This document shows positions 34,530 to 47,180 of a DNA stretch of 64,000 bases, in pieces. Under the pieces are notes generated by a model. That model made no database searches. It worked only from the letters and a program-made list of their open reading frames with translations, and was not told where the DNA came from. Source of the DNA: Xylogone sp. PMI_703 (lineage: Eukaryota; Ascomycota; Leotiomycetes). The first letter of the stretch is position 1. Every line of letters starts with the position of its first letter. Where the stretch lies: NCBI GenBank assembly GCA_021399445.1, contig JAJTUQ010000006.1, positions 310,001-374,000 of the forward strand, read 5' to 3'. Both the position numbers and the translations under genes were made by a program.

Positions 34530-37500
34530 GCTTTTCTGTTAGTTCTCAGGTATTTTCTGATTCTAGGTATCTTTTCCATTTAATCAGATATTAAACCTTC
34601 TTTCTGAAAATCCTTTGTCCTTTTACACTTTCTACTTCGTATTCTTTTTCTGGGTTAAGATTTTCTGCTTTTAAGTATATAATTACTAATGTTTCTAGTA
34701 ATATTAGTTTTAGTATAACAACATGAAATACTAAATATATTCTAATGTTTTTAAGTAGTTTTAGCTTGTATGTTACTTGTCCTAAAACTTTATTAATTTT
34801 TAGTAATTTTATTTTCTTAAAATCTAGTAATTTACTTAATCTTTTGGTTTTGATGAATTTTCATAAGAAATATACTTTATCCTTTTTCTTAAATATAAAT
34901 TCTATTTTATATTGTTTATTATAGTATTTTTTCATTTGTTCTCTGACTTTCTCCAAGTTCTGTTGTATAATTGCCTGTGTTTCCTTGATAAGCTTGACTC
35001 TTTCTTCTATTGTTATTATTATGTTGAATATCTTTTTCTACAAATATGTTATACTCATTTCTTTTCTAAAATTTACGTAATAAGGTAATACTTGTATATT
35101 GTTATACCTTACTCTGTTATATGTATACTGTACTGTTAACAACAACTTAACTTAATTATTTTGTAAATAATTGACATATGTCCTGAGATATTGCTTAAAT
35201 GTCTGAATTAGTTTTTCAGTACCTTCATCGGTTTGTGCCCATCTTTTGGTGATTATTTTAGTTTTGGTTTTCATCATTGTTATAAATATTTACCAAAACT
35301 TCGAAATGAATAACTTATCTTTATCAAAGATGATTTCCTTTGGAAACCTAAATATTACGAATATTTTACTCATGAGTACATCCATTAACTGTTCTACTAT
35401 ATAAGTACCTTTCTATGATATAAAAACCTTATATTTAGTTAGTCTATCCATGACTACTAGTACTCCGTCATAGATCTCGTTGTCCATGCTTAATGATAAT
35501 AGTAAGTTTATTATAAAGTCTATTATTATCGACTCCTATAGTCCTTCTGGTACTTTTAACAGTTGTAATAATCTATGCACGATTCTTTGTGTTGGTTTTA
35601 TTTTATGATATATATTATATATTTTAACGATTTCTTATATTGTTTTTCGTAACTTAAGTATATAGAATTCTAGGCTGAGAAGTTCGTACATTTTGGTGAT
35701 TCCTTGATGTTCATACAATAATAAGTCATATATATACTTGACAAACTTCTTGGTTAAGGATTATGGTATATAGATTTTTTTGTTACAAAACTACATTCCT
35801 GGTTCTTCAATAGATTCTTCCCATTTGTCGTCTGGATTTGACTCCTGGAATAAGGCTTTAGTTTTTTTAACTTTATGTTTAACGGCCTGGATTATTTTCT
35901 TCGTCCATTCCATGTCAAATTCCCAATTTTCAGCCCTTTGGGCTAAGTGATTATACATTAATATTCTATCTTTTTCTTCCTTGAGGATAGCTTTGGCTTC
36001 TGGTTCTGCTTTCTCCATGTAATCTGGCCTTCTGTTAAACATGTTCACTTTAACATTTTCAGTTCTTTTGATATACCTTATTTTGAAGTTATATTATACA
36101 AGTTCTTCTGATTATCTAGTTTACTTAATGTTCAAGATCTTGATATTAGTGAAATATCTTAAGTTATAATGATTTATAAGTACTTTTACTTCTAATCTTA
36201 AGAAATATATTTTTTATGTTTTGAATATATTTATTATAACTAATAATTCCTTATTATAAATATCATAATTTCTTTCCGCAAAGGAAAATTTCCTTGAGTA
36301 AAAGGCTATCAGTCTCTATCTCCCATTGAGGTATAGTTAGCTTAAGGCTGTTTCTAAGGCTTTGTTCGATATGTTCACTTTTATTCTAGTTGACAATTTT
36401 GCCTGGAATATTACTAAGATTATTTTTTCATCGAATTAGTCCTTAAGTCTCTGTTATACTTCTTGTTCTTTACCTTCAAATCTGAATTCCCGATCTTTCT
36501 TGATTAAGTCGTCTAATAGTACAACAATATCCGAGAATTTATAAACATATTTCCGATAAAAGTTATATATTCCCTTAAATACCTGAACGTCTCTGACATT
36601 CTTTAAGTCAGGCCATTCTTTTATGCTGGCTATCTTCTGTAAGTCTATTCGAAAGCCTTCTCCTAAAATTATATGTCTCAGGAATTCTACTTCCGTTTGG
36701 TGGAATATGCATTTCCAGGGTTAACATCGTATATCATTATTCAGTAAGATTTATAAAACCTTTTTTATATGTTCTCGGTATTCCTCTAGTGTTTTAGAAT
36801 AAATTAATAAGTCATCGATGTAAGTTATAACAAATATATCCAGGTATAACACAAGTATATGATTCATTATTCTTTGGAATATTACAGGTGAATTGGTGAG
36901 TTTTATTAATAAGACTAAGTATTCGAATAGTCTATAACGTATGCTGAATATTATCTTCTACTTATTACCTTCTACAATCCTAACCAAGTGGAATCCTGTC
37001 CAAAAGTCTAACTTCATGAAATATTTAACACTTGTTAATCTCTCCTGTAAGTCCAAGATAAGTAGTATTAAGTACTGATCCTTGATAATGATGTTGTTTA
37101 ATCCTCGGTAATTTACAACTATTCTCCATTTCTTTAGTCCTTTTTTTAAGATATATATTACTAATGTTTTACATAATACTTCTGAAGGTCTAATATGTCC
37201 CTTTGCTAACAACTGATCCAATTCTTCTCGTAAAACTTGTCGTTGTTCTTTGTTTATTATATATAGTCAATAATATAATAAGTAAGTTCTTTCTTTTAAG
37301 TGTATGTGATAGTCCCAAAGTTTTCGTAACAATAATACTTTCATATCTGGTGGTTCCTCGAACAGTTTCTGATACTTCTGATACTTCTCTAATAACGTTA
37401 ATGTTGCTTCCATATTATTTACTTATATTAGTAAGTCAGCTAATCATAAACTACTTGTCTTGCCGAATCCCATTATCTAGCCTGTTTCCTAATTTATTTA

Positions 37501-39900
37501 TAAGTTATAATTCTTGAACTATGATATTCTTATGATTATTTCATATCTACCTAGATATAATACATCAAATACAATTTCCGTTTTTTCTCTAGATATCTCT
37601 ATCATTAACGGCTTAGTCTTTATTTTTACTTAAGAAGAAGTACTTAATCTGTTTACTATTCTGATAAAATAACTCCTTCTTTTAACTCTGGTATTCAGTC
37701 CTAGTCAAGTAACTACTTCAAGCGTAATAAGGTTAATCGTATTATTATTATCGAATATTACTATTAAATCTTGTCCTTTTAACTTGATAAGTATTATTAA
37801 AAGAGAATTTCTAAAAATTATATTAATTTCAGCATATTCTTTCTTGTTATCGTCTTTATGCCAAAGGTTAATTATTTCATCAAATTTATATTATCTTTTT
37901 ATTTTATAACCTTAGCACAATATATATAGTTTATAGTAAAATTTCTTATTATTAAATATAACTTTAATCTATATAATCTTATACTTTATTTTTATCCATA
38001 CTGTTCATGTATTAAAAAGATTTTTCTACGTTAATGACGTCATTGTTAATAATATAATAATGTATAATACTCCTGTCTGTAACAAGTTTAAGCTTAAGTA
38101 ATAATGAGACCTGGATATAACTTTTATAATTATCCTGAAGTTTGTAATCTCGTCCTTAGTTAGATATGGTTCTGTCTATTCTTGTTAATGTTTTACTATA
38201 AACTATATTCTGTATTAATTTTCTTGGTCTTCCCTGATTCTTATAAACATTACCTTTTCGCTTGCTTTAAGGGCTTTTGTATGCTTAAAGTTTCTTTTTA
38301 GCTTATATGACTCCTTAGTCATTAGCACCAATTCTGGTTGTTTGTTTTTTGTGTTTTGACTAAGACTTGACTCTGTCGTTCTAAACCAGTCCTTTATTTC
38401 TTCTGGTGAATGTTATATGATATTCTTTAATGCTTTCATCAGTGTTTCATGTCCGAAACCTTTTTCGGTAAGTTTTAGGGTTAAATTTTCCTTCTTGACT
38501 AAATCTTCCTTAATCTGGGCTCTAAAAAATGTTTTCTTGAAATTTAGTATCTCAGAGAGCCGGGGTTTAGTCCTTTCCCCTGAGGTGTTACTGTATGTCT
38601 TTATGTTATTACTTTTTTGTTCTTTTTCCAAGTCATTCCTTATGTACACAGGATATTTGTATAAGATTTGGCTGACCGACAAATTTTTGTCGTTTTTTAG
38701 CCATAACTCCGAATTGTTAAAGAATACTTATCTCATGGCTCGTCATTTTATTTTGGCTTTTGTCTCTATTTCTATTTCTGTAAATATTTCTTCTTCTTCT
38801 AGAGTGATTATCATGTTGACTTTTATGAATATCACTTTTTTACTTTTCTCTTTATGTTTAAACTTTGGTTTCGTTTTTTCTGCATTATTGACTTGTTTAC
38901 CCTTGAGCTTACTGTCCTTGTCATGTTCATGAGCTATATGTCCAGGTAAGTAGTATTTGAAACACAAATTCTTTTTTCTGTGTTTTTGCTGTTATTTTAG
39001 TATTAAGTTATACTTTCTTCTTTTCTTGGAGTCTTCCTTGGAGATTATATTTGTTTTTTAGTCTATAACATCAAAGTCTTTCTTAGATCTTTTTCTTTTT
39101 CTTTTGGAGCTTTGTTTCTTGTTGTTCTAGCCTGTTGTTTTATCCTTTTTTATTTAACATCTTTTTCATTAGTAATCATCTATCTCAGTAGCTTTTTTCA
39201 TGAATTTCTTTAAGCTTCCTGGAGTTAGTCTTAGTTGAGTTATTTTGTTTATTATTATATTTTTAAGATTTTTTTTGTAATAATATATTAAGACTTCGTT
39301 GTCCTAGTCTGCTTGAAAAGTTAGCATACAGAACTTTATATTATGATTTTATATTAATTTTGTCTACTTAAGCTTATCTAACTGTCTGAAAGTTTTTTGC
39401 TTCTTGTTGATGTTGTTGAATAGTTAATCCATTTCGTCCTAGAAATTATTTAGACTTCTAAATAAGTTAATCATTTCTTATTATTTATCTTTTTTTTTTT
39501 TGATAATATTATAAAAATTCTTTATGTATGGCAACAGAAGTTTGAATATGTCTTTTTCCAAATATATAATAACCCAGAATATACAGTCTTGCTCACTTCT
39601 GAATATGACTTCATTGAACTTCAGGAACAAACAGGCTTATATCTTGAAGACTTTGTACTTAGATCTGTCTCCGTTGAATTTAATTAGTATGATTACTTTG
39701 GGTGATTTAAGTAGTAAGATAATTCATGGGAATTCTCGTTCCTCATCGTTATTACTGTCCGATAGAGATGAGTTTGCTGCTAGTCCAGGACCTGGTACAG
39801 GGTCTGGCGTTATATACTCTATCCTTGACATAAGGCCTGCTTGCTGGCTTGCCATGGTGTTTGGGGCACTTGATCTTAATCTCTCTAAGATAATGCTCAA
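34530..39900 (-). pseudogene. gag-pol of element C, RIP-damaged
   Basis: Open stretches on the minus strand are 38743-38967 (gag end with zinc-knuckle remnant, second Cys and last Cys lost), 38413-38682 (RT-proximal linker, Lys-rich), 36958-37221 (RT palm entry) and 35791-36048 (RNase H end to integrase). Between them are stops of the TAA/TAG type. The plus-strand ORFs here (for example 38417-38932) are shadows. Confidence 0.75.
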
Positions 39901-39902
39901 AG

Positions 39903-40283
39903 TGTTACGAACCTAAGCCTCTACCTAGGTCTTATAAAGTGTACAAATATATACTAAGTCGTAAAAAGGTTAATAAGAGCTCGGGGATCAATGTAATGTA
40001 GTATATGATCATAACTACAATTATATAAGTAACAATCTGTATTATAAGTTGAGCACGAGGCTCTTATCTTAAGAACTATCTGAGTTTATATATTGTATAA
40101 AATACTGTTAGATCCTTGGATCCCCAGGATCCCCCGATCTATAGTCCTGGATCCTTTGGATCCCCAGATCCTCAGGATCCCACATGACCTTCGTCTCTGG
40201 GTTCTCTGTGTATTACCTTCGAATACCGAGCCTCAGGCCCGCGCAGGCTAGTTCACGTGTTCCTGGTTACACGATCCATAACA
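39903..40283 (-). repeat. 5' LTR of element C (right)
   Basis: A 381-bp LTR, TGTTACGAACC... to ...GATCCATAACA. It has the GGATCC-rich U3-like block (40115-40180), the GAGCACGAGGCTCTTATCTTAAGAAC segment and a TATATA box. It is lightly mutated. Confidence 0.88.
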
Positions 40284-43009
40284 GTTAGTAAAGAGATATA
40301 TCAAATCCTTAGAAGTATTATATAGAACATTAATAATATATATTCTGAAAAAAGGACCCAAGAAATGAAGAATGATAATAAACTATCAAGGATTGAATAA
40401 TATTATTATCAAAAGTCAATATCTAATATTGTTTATCTTAGACTTACAGAAAAGATTAACAAACATTAAGTATTTTACGAAATTAAACTTCTGGATAAGA
40501 TTTTACTTAATAAGAATTATAGAAGATAATGAATAAAAAACAGTATTCGGTATATATTATAGATTATTCAAATATTTAATTCTATTAATAAGACTTACTA
40601 ACTTATTTATAATATTCTAAAGAATAATAAATTATATACTTATGTTATACTTAAATATATTTGTTATAGTTTATATTAATAGTTTACTAATTTACTCCAA
40701 GATATTAGAAAAACACCGAGAACATATAAAAAAAGTCTTATAAATCTTATTAAACAATAATATACAATATTAACCTTAGAAGTATATATTCTATCAAACA
40801 GAAGTAAAATTCCTAAGATATATAGTTTCAGGAAAAGGTTTTCGAATAGATTTATAAAAAGTGACCAATATAAGAAAATAACTTGATCCAAAGAATATCA
40901 GAAATATCTAGGTATTCAAGGGAATATATAATTTTTATCAGAAGTATATTTATAGATTCTCGGATATTATTATACTATTAGATAAATTAACCAAGAAAAA
41001 TCAAGAATTTAAATTCAAAAACAAAGAATAAAAAGTATAATAAAAACTTAAAAACTAGTTTAACGAAAAAATAATTTTAATAATCTTTTAAGCAAGACTA
41101 TTAACAAGAGTCAAAATAAACATATCAAATAGGACTTTAAGAATAACCTTAAGTTAACTATACCCTGATAAGAGATAAAGATTAATAATTTTTTACTCAA
41201 AGAAGTTTTTTTCTATAGAAAAGAATTATAATATTTATAATAAATATATTTAAAACTTAAAAAGTATATTTCTTAAGATCAGAAGTAAAAGTACTTTTAG
41301 ATTATTATAATTTAAAATATTTTATTAATACTAAAATTTTGAACATTAAATAAGCTAGATAGTCAGAAGAACTTATATAATATAACTTTAAGATAAGACA
41401 TATCAAAGGAACTAAGAATACTAAAGTAAATATACTTGATAAAAGACTAGATTATATTAAAAAAACTGAACTAAAAGTTAAAGTTATCTTCAAAAAAGAA
41501 GAAAATAGAACATTAATATATAATCATCTAACCTAAAGAACTGAAGATTAAGAATTCAACGTAAAATAAACAAAGAAAATAGTCAAGACTATCAAATATA
41601 AAGTTAAAGAAACTAAAGTACTTATTCTAAGAATTAAATCCAGACAATAAATAAGAAAAATTTATTAAAGAACTAAGAATATAGTTTTATAACGAAAAAA
41701 TTTATATATTATAATCTTTAACTAAGAAGTTTATCAAGTATATATATGATTTATTATTACATAAATATTAAGGAATTATAAAAATATATAAACTTTTTAG
41801 TTTAAAATTCTATATACTTAAGTAACAAAAGATAATATAAAAAATTATTAAAGTATATAATATATATTATAGAACAAAACTAACATGAAGAATCATACAC
41901 AGATTATTATAACTATTAAAAGTACTAAAAAGACTATAAAAATTAATAACAATAGACTTTATAATAAACTTATTATTATTATTAAATATAAATAACGAGA
42001 TTTATAATAAAGTATTAATAATCATAAATAGACTAACCAAATATAAAATCTTTATATTTTAAAAAAATATTTATATAATAAAGTAATTAATAAATATATT
42101 TATAAATAAAATATTTACAATATTCAGATTTCCAAAAAAAATCATCTCTGACAAAAATAAGTTATTTGTATTAAAGTTTTAACAAATATTTATAATAATA
42201 ATAAAAACTAAGACTAAGATAATTACCAAAAAATAAACATAAACTAACAGAAATACTAAAAGACTAATTCAAACATTCAAACAATACCTTAAAGTATATA
42301 TTAATTACTTACAAAATAATTAAATAAAACTATTATTAATAGTATAATATATATACAATAAAGTAAAACACAATAATATATAAATAATATCTTATTACAC
42401 AAATTTTAAAAAAGAAATAAATATAATATACTTATAAAAAAACACTTAATATAATAATAATAATAATAAAAGAAAAAATCAAGCTCATCAAGAAAACATA
42501 AATAGTTATATAATAAAACTTAAAAAAAGTTAAAGAAAAAATAAAAAAATACTATAATAAATAACATAAAATAAAATCTATATTTAAGAAAAAAGATAAA
42601 ATATACTTTTTACGAAAATTTATCAAAACTAAAAAATTAAATAAATTATTAGATTTTAAGAAAATAAGATTACTGAAAATCAATAAAGTATTAAAACAAA
42701 TAATATATAAGCTAAAATTACCCAAAAACACTAAAATATATTTAATTTTCTATGTTATTATACTAAAATAAGTATTATCAAAAACGTTAATAATCATACA
42801 TTTAAAAACAGAAAATCTTAACCCAGAAAAAGAATACAAAGTGAAAAACATAGAAAAACAAAAAATCTTCAGAAAAAAAGTTTAATATCTGATTAAATAA
42901 AAAAAATACCCAAAATCAAAAAATATCTAAAAACTGATAAAAAAGCTCAAAAACATTTAACGGAAAGTCCAGGAGTTTAAGGCCAAATATACTAAATTAG
43001 ATTATTTAA

Positions 43010-43620
43010 TGTTAAATCATTAGAATAAATCTGATCAGAAACCTTAAAGAGATCATTAATCTGAAAATTCAAAAAGACAAAGCTATCCGAAAAAGTTATA
43101 ACTATATAATCAAAACTTTTCTGTTCAACATATTCATTCTCTTTAACAATGTCTAACTCATCCAAAGTCTTTAAACTACAATATATTATCTTGCTGATAT
43201 ACTTATAAAAGAAGTTTTGTTACTTATAAAAATATACTAAATAAATAGTTTTTTTAGTTATTTTTTCAGAAATCTTGGCTAAAGTTTACTAAAAAACAAC
43301 TAAAGCTTAAGTTATTTTCTCTTTTTCATTATTTAACCAGATTTACTTATAATAATAAATATCCCAAGAAATTACAGATAAATCTTCGTTATTATAACAT
43401 TATTTATAATATATATATTTACTATATCAAGAAAAATCAAAGACTCTCAAATAAATTAAATTGTTTTATATATAAAAAGTACAAAAAAATATTTTAATTT
43501 TTCTTTTTTTAATATAATCTCTTAAGTTTAATGTTTTTTAATATTTTTATAATTTCTTTCTTTTTTTTATTAAATTCTTCTCACTAAATATAAACATTTA
43601 AGTAACATAATGAAAAAAAT
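43010..43620 (-). pseudogene. Antisense ORF of element D
   Basis: On the minus strand the segment at about 43030-43190 reads LKTLDELDIVKENEYVEQ followed by DYIVITFSDSFVF and INDLFKVSDQIYSNDL, clearly homologous to the C-terminal part of the antisense ORF in element C (LDKLNTVKKKKYAE..., DYIVITSSD, IDDLLKVSDQIYSDDL). The N-terminal cysteine part, up to an ATG near 43612, is badly degraded. Confidence 0.5.
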
Positions 43621-43699
43621 GAAAAAAATATCAAACAAGAAAATTATTCATACTTTAAACTTTAAGTTTCGGAATAAAACTAAATTAGAAGAAAAATAA

Positions 43700-44083
43700 T
43701 ATCATAAACTATATAAAGAGAAATGTCAAACCTGAGACTTAATAATATATTATACAGAGAACTTGACATAATCTCAGGTCACATAAAGAGTAAAATCACA
43801 TAATAAACCTAAAAAACCTAAAAAAGGTCCAAAGAGTCCAAGGACCCAGAGGACCTAAAACAAGTCCAAAAGATCTAATAATATTTCATTCAGTATATAA
43901 ACTCAGATAGTTCTTAAGATAAAAACCTTATACTTAACTTATAATACAGATTATTACTTATACAATTATAGTTATAATCATATATTATATAATACTTATT
44001 CTTAAGCTTTCACTAACCTCCTTACGATTTAATATATATTTATACACTTTATAAGACTTAAGTAAAGACTTAAGTTTATAATA
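43700..44083 (+). repeat. 3' LTR of element D
   Basis: This degraded LTR of about 384 bp aligns with the LTRs of A and C. The start reads TATCATAAAC (from TGTCATAAAC) and the end TTATAATA. The middle block of repeated CC/GGACC motifs (43805-43870) takes the place of the GGATCC block. Confidence 0.7.
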
Positions 44084-44806
44084 GCTTTCTGTGTTTTTAA
44101 CTAGTTTATAACATTTGTCTTATTCTAATATTATAATAATACTTTAAAATTAACTTATATTACTTTTTACTATAATCTAGAACTAAGTTACAATCAGTTA
44201 ATAACTAAGATTAATATTATATCTTGAAAAACTTTTTAACAGAATATTATATTTTATTATATTATTTTAAAATTAAATTAAAACACTTTAAATAGATTTA
44301 TTAAACGTTAATCTTGTAATAATTATAAGTTAATAATTATTTGAGCTCATTATTAGTAGTCTACTGATAGTCGACCAGTAAACAACTAACTATTAACTGG
44401 TTAAGCTAAAAATTAATATGGGTTATTTTTTCTTAACCTTGAAATTCAAGCACCTCTGTCTACGAAAAAAAAACAGCCCTGAGCACTATAATCCTACCAC
44501 GAAGCAAGTGAAACTTTTTATGTTTTTGTATACATTTCCTATAGAAAAAAATAATCAATTTCATTAATCCTACAATAAAAGAAATATTCCCCCTTTTCTG
44601 ATATATCTGATTCAGATGAAGCTATCATTAAATTGATTGAATCGTTTGATTCTGAATCTGTTGATTTATAGTTATCATCTTTATCAATATTTAGGTTTGT
44701 ATATTTCTCCCGTTCCTCCTTCTCCTCTTTCTCTATTATCCTAAAACAGGTCTGTAATTATACGGATATTACTTTTTACATAGTCTCTTTAGCCTGAAGT
44801 AATATA
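44084..44806. other. Transposon-derived sequence flanking the integrase-type element
   Basis: The AT-rich part (to about 44430) has no recognisable gene. From about 44590 the minus strand carries a charged, Glu/Lys/Ser-rich reading frame (EKEEKEEREKYTNLNIDKDD, then SDSESNDSINLMIASSESD in the same frame). It seems to continue on the far side of the insertion at 46865 (LEPKKEVLGPKLVNISLKT), so it may be the C-terminus of another transposase or host gene that was interrupted. No family is recognised. Confidence 0.35.
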
Positions 44807-46864
44807 TGTTCTGCCCCATAGGCCAACCTGGCCAGTTGGCCAACTGGCTGTCCCATACGCCAATTAGGTGGTTGGTGAATGGGGTGCCCCATTCGCTAAC
44901 TAGCGGTGTAGCTATTAATATATGAATCCCACTTTACTACTTCTCCTGTTTTGCTACAACTTTACTACTAATTTATCACTGTTCTACTACTATACAAACT
45001 AAGTGTTTGACCATGGCTACTAATGAATCAATTAACCCTTTTCCAAATGATGTACGCTTTACTTTTGAAGAGCTTATAACAGCTAAGAACTATGTTAATC
45101 GTCAACGAATTACCCCACAGCATTAACAAGGAATTCATGTATTCGTTGACAATCCAAGCTTGAAACCAGATCCTATTCGAGCTGATATCAATTTGAAACA
45201 CTGAGCAATTACTGAATTTAAGCTTATAAACAATAAACTATATCGTCGACCTGATACAAAGCATCATGAACCACGATATATAGTTCAAAAGAGTGAGGTC
45301 TTTGATTTAGTTACTTTGGAACACCTTAAACTGTTTCATGCTGGCCAGAAGAAGGTATGGTCAGTTATTGAGCAGAAATACTATAGAATCAATCGTTCTG
45401 AAGTTAAATTTATTCTCAAGCAATACAAGAATTGTTCTCTGAACAAACCTTCGGTAATTAAAGCTCCACTTGAACCTATTGTTTCCGAGAGAGCCTGGGA
45501 ACGAGTTTAAGTTGATTTGATTGATATAAGACATGAGCCGTCAGGCCAGTACAAATGAATATTATATATCAAGGACCATTTTACTAAATATTCACTGTTA
45601 TATACACTCAAAAACAAGGAATCCCTTCCAATTGCACGCACCTTTGCCCATTTTATCATAACATTTTTGCCTCCCAAAATTGTACAATATAACAACGGCA
45701 AAAGGTTCAAGGGTGCCTTCCTCATTTTATTACATAAATATAGCATTCGAATAATTAATAGAAAGCCTCGAACATCTCAAACTCAAAACCTTATTAAACA
45801 AGCAAATAAAGTTGTTGAAGATAAAATCATAGCTTAAAAAGCAGATAATGGTTCAACCGAATGAGCTAATAGATTAATTAAGATTACCCTGGCAATGAAC
45901 ACTCAGAAACATTCAACAATCAATTACACACCTGCTGAATTGTTATTCAAAGATCAGAGCACTTATATTGACTAGGTAAACAGTCAAAAACGTAAAGCCC
46001 CTACAATTGGAGTGTCTCAGGAGGACCTAAATAAACTTCTAATTTTGGAGAACAATTTAGAGCCTGAATTAGCAATTGATCCAATGCGAATTAGCCCTGA
46101 AACTGGCTCAGAAATCAATGCACAAATCACTCCACTAATTAGGAACTCTTTGAATAATAATACGATGCTGAAACCAGTATACAAACGAGTATTACAGTTA
46201 AGTCTTCTTTGATTACTACTACAGCTACTATAGCTACTATAGCTATAGCAACTGAATCAATAGATTCAGTGATTCAGCAAGCTCAGCAATCGACACAAAG
46301 AGCAAGGATCAAAATGATAGAAAAGTACTCAAAAAGATATGATATATAGCATTTTGAGATTAGAGATATAGTGTTGGTTAAAATATTAAAAGAGGATAGA
46401 ATAATTACTGATGATCGACGGTTATATGTTCGAATATTAGAAGAACTATACTCTCATAGATATCGAACTATTACTAAATCAGGAGTTATCAATCGATTAG
46501 TGCCAACTAAAGACTTAGGTATAGTTGACCAGAGTCTTTGGTCAGATATTAGCAATCCAGAAACCACCAAACAAGTTACATTAACTTTAGCAACTAAGGA
46601 GGCATCTACTAGCCAGCGAATTGATATTTCATGCCAGTGTAAAGCTTAATATAATACCAAAAGATATCGTTGTTTTAAGGAAGGAAAGGATTGTACAGTA
46701 CATTGCTATAAGGATGAGCATGATTGTGGAAGGTTGTCAAAGCTAGTTATTCACACTGAACGAGCTTTAATTGAACCATCTGAGAGTTCTAGGCGAATGG
46801 GACACCCCATTCACCAACCACCTACTGGCGTATGGGACAGCCAGTTGGCCTATGGGGCAGAACA
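44807..46864 (+). mobile_element. DNA transposon with retroviral-type integrase (Ginger-like)
   Basis: Terminal inverted repeats at 44807-44896 and 46793-46864 start TGTTCTGCCCCATAGGCCAA; the left one has a 17-bp extra piece made of repeated GGCCAA/TTGGCC units. The element is flanked by a 4-bp duplication TATA (44803-44806 and 46865-46868). Inside is one integrase gene. Terminal inverted repeats, a 4-bp duplication and an integrase core related to LTR retrotransposons match the Ginger type of cut-and-paste elements; the TGTTC terminus is close to, but not exactly, the TGTNR reported for them. At 2,058 bp it is a compact element. Confidence 0.65.
45013..46660 (+). pseudogene. Integrase/transposase of the Ginger-like element
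   Basis: An ATG at 45013 (MATNESINPFPNDVRFTF) starts one frame that runs to about 46212 through several TAA/TGA/TAG codons, then the frame changes and continues from about 46216 to 46649. Order: an N-terminal part, an H...H/C...C zinc-like block (FHAGQKKVW...YKNCSLNK), then the DDE core with RAWERV.VDLIDI, YIKDHFTKYSLLYTLK, VQYNNGKRF and RTSQTQNLIKQANKVVE. The second catalytic Asp reads Asn and the catalytic Glu reads Lys, both G-to-A changes, so the enzyme is dead. After the frame change come KRYDI.HFEIRDIVLVK (a chromo/SH3-like barrel position) and a Cys-rich tail (ISCQCKA, then RCFKEGKDCTVHCYKDEHDC). Confidence 0.7.
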
Positions 46865-47180
46865 TATATTTACCTCTTCTGAAGGTCTGAACTAAGTTTT
46901 TAAGCTTATATTTACTAGTTTAGGGCCTAGAACCTCTTTCTTGGGCTCTAAGAATAATAATGTTACTAAGTTATTATATCTCGAAAATACCATTCACACA
47001 TCATTACAATTTCACATAGATTCACTGAAAATATTACAAACTATAATGTACATTCAAGATATATCAAGGAAATTGTAAAAGAGCTTCGAGACCACCATTG
47101 TATTCAAATTAGCCCGTCTTTGTATATAGCCAAAGACTGGAGTCTAGCCAAACCAGCTAGCGCCTTCTAGCTGCAATTAA
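46865..47180. other. Right flank of the transposon island
   Basis: This stretch is moderately AT-rich. It holds the possible continuation of the interrupted reading frame on the minus strand (about 46870-46975), then the 3' flank of the MDR oxidoreductase gene. Confidence 0.4.

Larger units (their letters stand above)
33441..40283 (-). mobile_element. Full-length Gypsy element C, reverse orientation
   Basis: Two 381-bp LTRs (33441-33821 left, 39903-40283 right) bound a 6.84-kb element read right to left: gag start (about 39860), gag zinc-knuckle remnant (CFKYYLPGHIAHEH, about 38925-38967), protease, RT (36958-37221, with WRIVVNYRGLNNIIIKDQY and KYFMKLDFWTGFHLVRI), RNase H and linker (35791-36048, MFNRRPDYMEK), integrase (about 34850-35780), then a polypurine tract (AAGAAGGGGATAA) next to the left LTR. 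It is the same family as A and D and the best preserved copy, with some 80-170-codon open stretches. The flanks share only GTTA (33437-33440 and 40284-40287). Confidence 0.85.
40284..44083 (+). mobile_element. 5'-truncated Gypsy element D
   Basis: This plus-strand copy of the A/C family begins abruptly inside RT (homologous to element A from about 16170) and runs through RT, RNase H and integrase to a 3' LTR at about 43700-44083. It is the most strongly AT-shifted copy; almost all frames are closed. Its 5' half is not found on the other side of element C. Confidence 0.75.

Noticed and set aside
38417..38932. Plus-strand 171-codon ORF, hydrophobic, Ser/Phe-rich
   Set aside because: It is opposite the gag-pol of element C; hydrophobic Phe/Ser/Leu composition is what the complement of a Lys/Glu-rich gag gives.
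39524..39916. Plus-strand 130-codon ORF
   Set aside because: It is the complement of the gag start of element C, which reads on the minus strand.
33437..40287. GTTA as the target duplication of element C
   Set aside because: Only 4 bp and the flanking sequences belong to two different elements; the related element A makes 5-bp duplications.
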